Assembly: GCA_965276005.1 (NCBI GenBank)
Contig: OZ254962.1
Coordinates: 1,302,001 to 1,366,000, forward strand
Direction: 5' to 3'
DNA from: G965232465 sp965276005
GTDB taxonomy: Bacteria > Pseudomonadota > Alphaproteobacteria > JAQWUY01
Length of the DNA stretch: 64,000 nt
The position numbers were made by a program, and so were the translations under genes. Shown here piece by piece: positions 27,266-33,334 of the stretch. The notes below the pieces were generated by a model, which saw nothing but the letters and a program-made list of their open reading frames with translations, did not search any database and had not been told where the DNA came from. How positions within the stretch are numbered: position 1 is the first letter of the stretch; each line of letters opens with the position of its first letter.

Positions 27266-28037
27266 TGAAAAAATTATTTATATCCATGATAGGAGTAACA
27301 GGTTTATGCAACATAAATTGGAAATAATTTTGGTCTAGGTTAAAAACAGTTTGCCCCTCCATTTGCTGCCTTGTAATCCAATTTATATGACCATCTTTAA
27401 TACAGTGTAGTAATATTAACGCAACTTGTCCATTAAAAATATCGAAGTGTATCAACAGGGTTTGTTGTTGCTTGTCCATAAACAAACGGTTTGCTTCTAG
27501 GACTTTGTGCTGTTTTACATCATTGATACCCTGAAAACCAGATTGTATTTCAAGATGGTACAGATGATTTTCTTTCATCACCTGCAGGTCGGCTTTGGCT
27601 GTTCTCTTAAAAGTTTGTATATTGGTGTAATCATCATCACCTATATCCTCAATATCGGACATGGAAATGTCTAGTAACTGGGCTATATAGGGCTTGAAAA
27701 ATTGACATATCAAATGTCCCCGCATCCAACTAAAGTAGACTTGTTCAGGGCGTCTGCCTTGATTATTCATTCGAGGTAATAATTTTTCTCGTAAAATAAT
27801 TTGGTACACTTTGTCTAGATTATCTTGCAGAAAAATATCCATTTGTTGTGCATTGTAAAACGAACTCATATGGGATATGTTACGAACAATGTGTGTCAAT
27901 CTTACATTTAAGTCATCGACATAATCATAGTTTACGGACGGCACAATATCTTTTGCAGATAAAAAACTTCTCATATCGCCTTGATTGCTAAAACCGAATG
28001 CGGAGCGATAGTTTTTAAAGTCTTGTGCGGTAAACAT
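27258..28037 (-). CDS. Probable type II restriction endonuclease, PD-(D/E)xK-like
   Basis: A 259-residue protein not recognised as a named enzyme. It overlaps the C5-methyltransferase by 8 bases and has a candidate nuclease core: KADLQV (Asp150), twelve residues, then HLEIQSG (Glu163-x-Gln165) and nearby Lys175/Lys178, which fits the D...ExQ/K pattern of PD-(D/E)xK nucleases. Predicted mostly soluble. Length fits a type II enzyme. The call rests on operon position and this motif. Its start is 3 bases from the trxB stop, so it is probably transcribed with thyA-folA-trxB. Confidence 0.6.
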   Translation of the reverse strand: MFTAQDFKNYRSAFGFSNQGDMRSFLSAKDIVPSVNYDYVDDLNVRLTHIVRNISHMSSFYNAQQMDIFLQDNLDKVYQIILREKLLPRMNNQGRRPEQVYFSWMRGHLICQFFKPYIAQLLDISMSDIEDIGDDDYTNIQTFKRTAKADLQVMKENHLYHLEIQSGFQGINDVKQHKVLEANRLFMDKQQQTLLIHFDIFNGQVALILLHCIKDGHINWITRQQMEGQTVFNLDQNYFQFMLHKPVTPIMDINNFFNA

Positions 28038-28040
28038 GTA

Positions 28041-28976
28041 TTACTCCCCCTCCAACAATCGTTGGGCGTCTAGGGCAGATTGGCATCCCATTGCTGCGGC
28101 GGTTATGGCTTGGCGGTAGGTTTTGTCGCTTACATCGCCGGCGGCGAAGATACCTTTTATGGTGGTTTGGGTGGTACCGGGTTCGACATCTATGTAGCCG
28201 TGTGCGTCCATGCGGAGGCTCGTGTGTTTGAAAATATCGGTGGCGGGGCTGTGACCGATGGCTATAAATACGCCGCTTACGGATATGAGTTTATCCATAT
28301 CCCCTACGGTGGATTTTAATCTTATGCCATGTACGCCGGTGGCGTTGCCTAGTATGTCATCGACGGTGCGATTCCATTCTATGGTTATATTGTCGGTGGC
28401 TTGTAATCTGTCTGCTAATATAGGTTCGCATCGCAATTTGTCCCGGCGATGTATCAGGGTGACCGATTTACAAATACCCGACAAATACAGGGCTTCTTCG
28501 ACCGCTGTATTACCGCCACCGACAACGCATACGGCTTCCCCGTTAAAGAAAAACCCATCGCAAGTGGCACAGGCGGATACCCCCATACCCATATATTTTT
28601 GTTCAGAATCGATGCCTAGCCATTTGGCTTGGGCACCAGTGGCAATGATAACCGTATCAGCGATGTATGTAGTGCCATTTTGCCCCGTACAGGCAAACGG
28701 TCGTTTAGAAAAATCGACTTTGGTTACCCTATCGGCAATCACTTGTGTTCCCACATTTAAGGCTTGTTGTTCCATTTGTTGCATCAACCACGGACCTTGT
28801 ATAGCCTCCGCAAACCCCGGATAGTTTTCCACATCGGTGGTGATGGTCAGCTGTCCGCCTTTTTGCAATCCCGCCACCAATACGGGGTGTAAATTTGCCC
28901 GTGCGGCGTAAATGCCCGCTGTATATCCCGCTGGACCGGAGCCAATAATAAGTACTTTTGTTGTTATGTCTGCCAT
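28041..28976 (-). CDS. trxB: Thioredoxin reductase
   Basis: A 311-residue FAD/NADPH enzyme that reduces thioredoxin. FAD motif LIIGSGPAGYTAGIYAARAN, redox site ACATCDG (Cys136, Cys139), NADPH motif CVVGGGNTAVEEALYLS and C-terminal GIFAAGDVSD. The ATG at 28976 (MADITTK) fits the family start; a longer frame would add 10 unrelated residues. It lies 4 bases after folA. Confidence 0.95.
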   Translation of the reverse strand: MADITTKVLIIGSGPAGYTAGIYAARANLHPVLVAGLQKGGQLTITTDVENYPGFAEAIQGPWLMQQMEQQALNVGTQVIADRVTKVDFSKRPFACTGQNGTTYIADTVIIATGAQAKWLGIDSEQKYMGMGVSACATCDGFFFNGEAVCVVGGGNTAVEEALYLSGICKSVTLIHRRDKLRCEPILADRLQATDNITIEWNRTVDDILGNATGVHGIRLKSTVGDMDKLISVSGVFIAIGHSPATDIFKHTSLRMDAHGYIDVEPGTTQTTIKGIFAAGDVSDKTYRQAITAAAMGCQSALDAQRLLEGE

Positions 28977-28980
28977 CTGT

Positions 28981-29469
28981 TTATCCTTGTTTTTTATACA
29001 CCACAAAACGGTATGTTATACAGTTTTCTGTCATATCTGCGGACACGGAATCCTTGTGCCATACGGTATTATCGATATACGGAAACAGCGTATCTCCATC
29101 GACGGTTATATCGACTTCGGTTACCAACAACGCCTCTGCTATGTCTATAGTCTGGGCATATATACGACCGCCGCCAATGACCATTATATCGTCCATATTT
29201 TGGGCTTTTGCCATGTGTATTGCCGATGGGACACTGTTTACAACCGTAACCCCATCGGCTGTCCAGTTGCTGCTATGGGTAACGACAATATTTGTCCGCC
29301 CCGGCAAAGGGCGACCGATACTTTCAAAAGTCTTTCTGCCCATAACGATAGATTTCCCCATAGTTGCTTTCTTAAAATATGCAAAGTCCCCCGGCAAGTG
29401 CCACAACATTTTGTTATCCGCTCCGATAACTCGATTTTTTGCCATAGCGACAATTAAACGGACGCCCAT
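28981..29469 (-). CDS. folA: Dihydrofolate reductase
   Basis: A 162-residue enzyme reducing dihydrofolate with NADPH. Motifs: IVAMAKNRVIGADNKMLWHL, GKSIVMGRKTFESIGRPLPG and IMVIGGGRIY. Its ATG overlaps the thyA stop by one base (TAATG), indicating coupling. It restores the folate oxidised by ThyA. Confidence 0.95.
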   Translation of the reverse strand: MGVRLIVAMAKNRVIGADNKMLWHLPGDFAYFKKATMGKSIVMGRKTFESIGRPLPGRTNIVVTHSSNWTADGVTVVNSVPSAIHMAKAQNMDDIMVIGGGRIYAQTIDIAEALLVTEVDITVDGDTLFPYIDNTVWHKDSVSADMTENCITYRFVVYKKQG

Positions 29470-30263
29470 TATACTGCCACCTTGCCGGCGATATGCGGGT
29501 GGGGTGTGTATCCGATAAGTTCAAAATCGTCATACACAAAGTCGAATATATCCTGTACATCTGGGTTTAATATCATGTTGGGCAGCGTGCAAGGCGTGCG
29601 AGTCAACTGTAACCGAGCTTGGTCAAAGTGGGTGCTATACACATGGGCATCGCCAAAAGAATGGACAAAATCGCCCAATTTCAGCCGGCACACTTGGGCA
29701 ATCATCATGGTCAATAAGGCATATGATGCAATATTAAACGGCACCCCCAAAAACGCATCGGCAGAGCGTTGATACAGCTGACAAGACAATTTGCCATTTG
29801 CCACATAAAATTGAAACAGACAATGGCACGGAGGCAATGCCATAGTATCCACATCTGCCACATTCCACGCACTGACCAACAAGCGGCGGGAATCGGGGGT
29901 GGTTTTAATGGCGTGTATCAGGTTTGTAATCTGGTCGATTTGGGTGCCATCGGGGCATCCCCACGATCGCCACTGTTTGCCGTACACGGGACCAAGATCG
30001 CCGTTTGCGTCCGCCCATTCGTTCCAAATACGGACGCCGTTTTGCTGCAAGTACCGCACATTGGTATCGCCTTTTAAAAACCACAACAGCTCGTGAATTA
30101 TCGATTTTAAGTGTAAGTGTTTGGTGGTAACACAAGGAAACCCAAGATTTAAATTAAACCGCATCTGATAGCCGAAAACCGATCGGGTACCGGTGCCGGT
30201 GCGGTCGGCTTTATCGACTCCGTTGTCCATAATGTGTTGTAACAGGTCTAAGTATTGTTGCAT
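29469..30263 (-). CDS. thyA: Thymidylate synthase
   Basis: A 264-residue enzyme making dTMP from dUMP with methylene-tetrahydrofolate. Motifs: DRTGTGTRSVFGYQMRFNL, the WNVADVDTMALPPCHC active site (Cys146) and QRSADAFLGVPFNIASYA. First gene of thyA-folA-trxB. Its promoter lies so close that the mRNA may be leaderless. Confidence 0.96.
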   Translation of the reverse strand: MQQYLDLLQHIMDNGVDKADRTGTGTRSVFGYQMRFNLNLGFPCVTTKHLHLKSIIHELLWFLKGDTNVRYLQQNGVRIWNEWADANGDLGPVYGKQWRSWGCPDGTQIDQITNLIHAIKTTPDSRRLLVSAWNVADVDTMALPPCHCLFQFYVANGKLSCQLYQRSADAFLGVPFNIASYALLTMMIAQVCRLKLGDFVHSFGDAHVYSTHFDQARLQLTRTPCTLPNMILNPDVQDIFDFVYDDFELIGYTPHPHIAGKVAV

Positions 30264-30267
30264 GTAC

Positions 30268-30295
30268 TTTATATTCCCATGTGTATTTATGTCAA
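30268..30295 (-). promoter_or_regulatory. thyA promoter, possibly leaderless
   Basis: On the minus strand, TTGACA (30290-30295), 16 bases, TATAAA (30268-30273), then only 4 bases to the thyA ATG. The expected transcription start falls on the start codon. Confidence 0.6.
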
Positions 30296-30328
30296 AAACA
30301 AATTATCACATATTTTACAAATTGCATA

Positions 30329-30357
30329 TTGAAATCTGCTTCATTTTCGATTATTAT
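30329..30357 (+). promoter_or_regulatory. ssrA promoter
   Basis: TTGAAA (30329-30334), a 17-base spacer, TATTAT (30352-30357); each box matches consensus at five of six positions. Transcription should begin near 30364. Confidence 0.75.
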
Positions 30358-30363
30358 GTAGCT

Positions 30364-30640
30364 AATGGTGCTAAACTGCTGTGTGGAATAGTCGTATTGG
30401 ACCCCGGGGCGGTACCGGGCGTCTCCACCAGTGGGGACGAAATAGGATCGACAAGCGAAGTAAAGGCATATGTGGGTACCCGCTGAGATACGGCGTTATC
30501 GTTCGAACTGAAATAAATGCAAACGACAACGAACAGTTGGTTGCAGTTGCTGCCTGATGGCGGCTGTTGTGACACCGTTAGAATTTATTCTACATAATTC
30601 CTAGGTTCTAACTACACTTAGGTGGGGTTTTTGGGGGTCC
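30364..30640 (+). ncRNA. ssrA: tmRNA, circularly permuted two-piece form
   Basis: The gene has the alphaproteobacterial permuted order. First the acceptor piece, with a 5-bp T-stem (CCCGG/CCGGG, 7-base loop) and CGTCTCC-ACCA ending at 30430; then two bases; then the coding piece starting GGGGACG at 30433. GGGGACG pairs with CGTCTCC in a 7-bp acceptor stem that includes the G3-U70 pair of alanine identity. The tag frame at 30519-30557 reads ANDNEQLVAVAA then TGA, a typical ANDN...VAA degradation tag. tmRNA rescues stalled ribosomes. The sspB gene 108 bases on encodes the adaptor that delivers tagged proteins to ClpXP. Outer ends are approximate. Confidence 0.93.
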
Positions 30641-30642
30641 TA

Positions 30643-30689
30643 GCAACAGAATCCTCCCCTAAAATTGTAATCTGTTGCAATGGTTTTTT
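30643..30689 (+). terminator. Probable ssrA terminator
   Basis: A perfect 8-bp stem (GCAACAGA 30643-30650 with TCTGTTGC 30671-30678) with a 20-base loop, then a run of six T at 30684-30689 after five bases. Confidence 0.6.
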
Positions 30690-30693
30690 ACAA

Positions 30694-30745
30694 CACAGGG
30701 GCAAAACACAGGGGCAAAACACAAGGGCAAAACACAAGGGCAAAA
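30694..30745 (+). repeat. Four tandem 13-bp repeats before sspB
   Basis: Units CACAGGGGCAAAA (twice) and CACAAGGGCAAAA (twice) in perfect register, ending 2 bases before the sspB ATG. Every unit contains a Shine-Dalgarno-like AGGGG or AAGGG; only the last (30736-30740) is at a usable distance from the start. Confidence 0.95.
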
Positions 30746-30747
30746 TT

Positions 30748-31212
30748 ATGTCAGACCACATCGGATATGGCGAACTTATCGAAGGGGCAATGCTTGGCGT
30801 TGCCAAAAAAGCCTTGCAGTTCGTGCAGAATAACGGATTGCCGTACGAACACCATTTTTACATTACCTTTTTGACCCAAACCCGGGGGGTGGAGATTCCT
30901 GCATTTTTGCAACAGGCACATCCTTATGAAATGACCATTGTGCTACAAAATCAGTTTTGGAACTTGGTGGTTACCGATACGGCATTTAGCGTCGATTTAA
31001 GTTTTCGCAAACAACGCTATACTTTGACCATACCGTTCGAATCGCTGGTATCGTTTAACGATCCTTCGGTACAGTTTAGTTTGCACTTTAACATGACCAT
31101 GATGGACGAAGAAGAAGGCACCTCCATAAAACAAGTATCAGACGGCGACCAACAGGCAGAAGTCATCAGCCTTGATGCGTTTCGCAAAAAAAGAAAACCT
31201 GAACAAGAGTAA
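30748..31212 (+). CDS. sspB: ClpXP adaptor SspB, alphaproteobacterial type
   Basis: A 154-residue protein with the alpha-SspB pattern: YGELIEGAMLGVAKKALQFV, LPYEHHFYITFLT, a beta core, and an acidic linker leading to a C-terminal ClpX-binding tail (AEVISLDAFRKKRKPEQE). It tethers ssrA-tagged proteins to ClpXP. The ATG at 30748 is chosen because family similarity starts there and a ribosome site lies in the last tandem repeat. Immediately downstream of ssrA, a telling functional pairing. Confidence 0.9.
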   Translation: MSDHIGYGELIEGAMLGVAKKALQFVQNNGLPYEHHFYITFLTQTRGVEIPAFLQQAHPYEMTIVLQNQFWNLVVTDTAFSVDLSFRKQRYTLTIPFESLVSFNDPSVQFSLHFNMTMMDEEEGTSIKQVSDGDQQAEVISLDAFRKKRKPEQE

Positions 31213-31218
31213 CAACAC

Positions 31219-32622
31219 ATGACAACACACCGCACAACATACCGTATCGAGACCGACACTATGGGTGAAATGCAGGTGCCTGCGGATAAGTACTGGGGGG
31301 CACAGACAGCCCGCAGTTTACAAAACTTTAAAATCGGTGGCGAAACCATGCCCAAGCCGTTGATAAAAGCATTGGGTATCCTAAAGAAAAACGCCGCTGT
31401 TACCAACCGTGACATGGGGGATCTCGACGCCACCATCGCCGCCGCTGTTATGCAAGCCGCCGATGAGGTCATCGATGGCACTCTCGATGGGCACTTTCCG
31501 CTGGTGGTGTGGCAAACCGGATCTGGCACCCAAACCAACATGAACGCCAACGAAGTCATCGCCAACCGTGCCATCGACATTTTGGGCGGCACCGTAGGCA
31601 GCAAAACCCCCGTACACCCCAACGATCATGTGAACATGGGGCAGTCGTCGAATGACACTTTTCCAACGGCGGTGAGTATTGCCGTATCGATGGAATTAAC
31701 CCACACCCTGATTCCCGCATTGACCCACTTACAGACCGCATTACAGGAAAAATCTGAGGCGTTTAAACACATCATTAAAATCGGCAGAACCCACACCCAA
31801 GACGCCACGCCGATCACACTGGGACAAGAGTTTTCCGGCTATGTCCAGCAAGTAAAAAACGCTATTGCCCGCATACAAGCCACCTTGCCAAGAGCTCTCG
31901 AATTGGCACAGGGCGGTACCGCCGTAGGTACAGGCTTAAATGCCCGTATCGGTTTTGCCGAAAACTTTGCTAAGAATGTGGCAAATGAAACGGGGCTTGC
32001 ATTCGTAACCGCCCCCAACAAATTCGAAGCCTTAGCGGCAAATGATGCTATGGTCGAAATAGCCGGGGCGTTAAATGTTATCGCCACTTCGTTTATGAAA
32101 ATTGCTAACGACATCCGTTTCTTAGGGTCGGGTCCTCGTTCGGGATTGGGGGAAATTTCCCTGCCTGCCAATGAGCCGGGGTCGTCTATTATGCCGGGAA
32201 AAGTCAACCCCACCCAATGCGAAAGCCTAACCATGATCGCCTGCCAAGTGATGGGCAATGCGGTATCCGTATCTGTGGGCGGCAGCAACGGACACTTCGA
32301 GTTAAATGTGTTCCGCCCGATGATCGCCTATAATGTGCTGCAATCGATAAAGTTGCTGGCGGATGGTGCCGTATCGTTTGCCGATAACTGTGTGGTGGGG
32401 ATTACCGCTAACATCGACACCATTCAAAACTTAATGGAACAATCGCTGATGTTGGTAACCGCCCTAAATCGGCATATTGGTTATGACAATGCGGCATTAA
32501 TTGCCAAAACCGCCCACAAAAACAACGCCACCCTAAAGCAAACAGCGGTAGAATTGGGACTACTCAGTGCACAACAGTTCGACGAATGGGTCAAACCAGA
32601 AAACATGATTGCCCCGCAATAA
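31219..32622 (+). CDS. fumC: Fumarate hydratase class II
   Basis: A 467-residue iron-independent fumarase interconverting fumarate and malate. Motifs: VWQTGSGTQTNMNANEV, HPNDHVNMGQSSNDTFPTA, GRTHTQDATPITLGQEFSGY and the signature GSSIMPGKVNPTQCE. Normal length. It starts 6 bases after sspB, so the two are probably co-transcribed. Confidence 0.96.
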   Translation: MTTHRTTYRIETDTMGEMQVPADKYWGAQTARSLQNFKIGGETMPKPLIKALGILKKNAAVTNRDMGDLDATIAAAVMQAADEVIDGTLDGHFPLVVWQTGSGTQTNMNANEVIANRAIDILGGTVGSKTPVHPNDHVNMGQSSNDTFPTAVSIAVSMELTHTLIPALTHLQTALQEKSEAFKHIIKIGRTHTQDATPITLGQEFSGYVQQVKNAIARIQATLPRALELAQGGTAVGTGLNARIGFAENFAKNVANETGLAFVTAPNKFEALAANDAMVEIAGALNVIATSFMKIANDIRFLGSGPRSGLGEISLPANEPGSSIMPGKVNPTQCESLTMIACQVMGNAVSVSVGGSNGHFELNVFRPMIAYNVLQSIKLLADGAVSFADNCVVGITANIDTIQNLMEQSLMLVTALNRHIGYDNAALIAKTAHKNNATLKQTAVELGLLSAQQFDEWVKPENMIAPQ

Positions 32623-32656
32623 ACAGATTTTCATACACACAGAAAGGACAGTAAAA

Positions 32657-33055
32657 ATGGCATTTTCCCCTAAAATTATCAGCGAAATGTTAAGCGTAAT
32701 AGGCTTAAAAAAGTTCCTCGATGGACACAGCACACAAACAGAGTTTTACAGCAAATGGTATTGGATGTACGCCTCTGTCGGACAGATTACCAAAGACTTA
32801 AAAATATACGATGTAAACGGCACCAACGCCTTAGGCGATACCCCACTGATAACCGCTATTAAGTGCAAGCGAAATATTATGGTATTAAACACGCTGCTAG
32901 CATTTGGGGCGGATATTACCACCAAAAACAACGCTGGTAAAACCGCCAACGATTTTATAAAAACCACATATAAATGGCGTAAAAGCGATTTGTACTATGG
33001 GGACTATGACATAGCCCAACACATGGCCCAACACATAGCCCAAAAAAATAGCTAA
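32657..33055 (+). CDS. Small ankyrin-repeat protein
   Basis: A 132-residue protein with one clear ankyrin repeat and part of a second: NALGDTPLITAIKCKRNIMV followed by LNTLLAFGADITTKNNAGKTA (about residues 56-100). The rest matches nothing recognised. The ATG at 32657 has AAAGGA 8-10 bases upstream. No signal peptide. Ankyrin proteins mediate protein binding and are enriched in host-associated bacteria, but one repeat is weak evidence for an effector. Confidence 0.75.
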   Translation: MAFSPKIISEMLSVIGLKKFLDGHSTQTEFYSKWYWMYASVGQITKDLKIYDVNGTNALGDTPLITAIKCKRNIMVLNTLLAFGADITTKNNAGKTANDFIKTTYKWRKSDLYYGDYDIAQHMAQHIAQKNS

Positions 33056-33254
33056 TACACATCTGTTAAAAAGCAAAATTTTACAACTTATACAAGTATT
33101 TCTCTAATGGGGAGAGTCTGTTATGGCGGTACCTATGCGGACGCTCCCGTAAGGTTTTCCAAGCCATACCCTATGGTTATGTATACTTTTGTAGGTTTCA
33201 ACCAAACAACAAAAAATAGAAATGAAAAAATATTAAAAATATCGAAAAAAACCC

Positions 33255-33284
33255 TTGACACCGAAAAAAAAAAAAAACTATACT
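33255..33284 (+). promoter_or_regulatory. Promoter with a 14-A tract in the spacer
   Basis: TTGACA (33255-33260) and TATACT (33279-33284) are separated by 18 bases, of which 33264-33277 are 14 consecutive A. Slippage in the tract would change the -35/-10 spacing. It lies 50 bases upstream of the second inverse autotransporter gene. A 5-bp GGGAG/CTCCC stem-loop lies upstream at about 33108-33150. Confidence 0.8.
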
Positions 33285-33334
33285 TTAAATGGTGTACTTT
33301 TTTAACAATCGATTTTAGTAAAGGATTTTTTACG

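Noticed and set aside
33107..33334. Longer start for the second inverse autotransporter (1050 residues)
   Set aside because: The extension covers the -35/-10 promoter and A tract and would place the signal peptide at residue 77.
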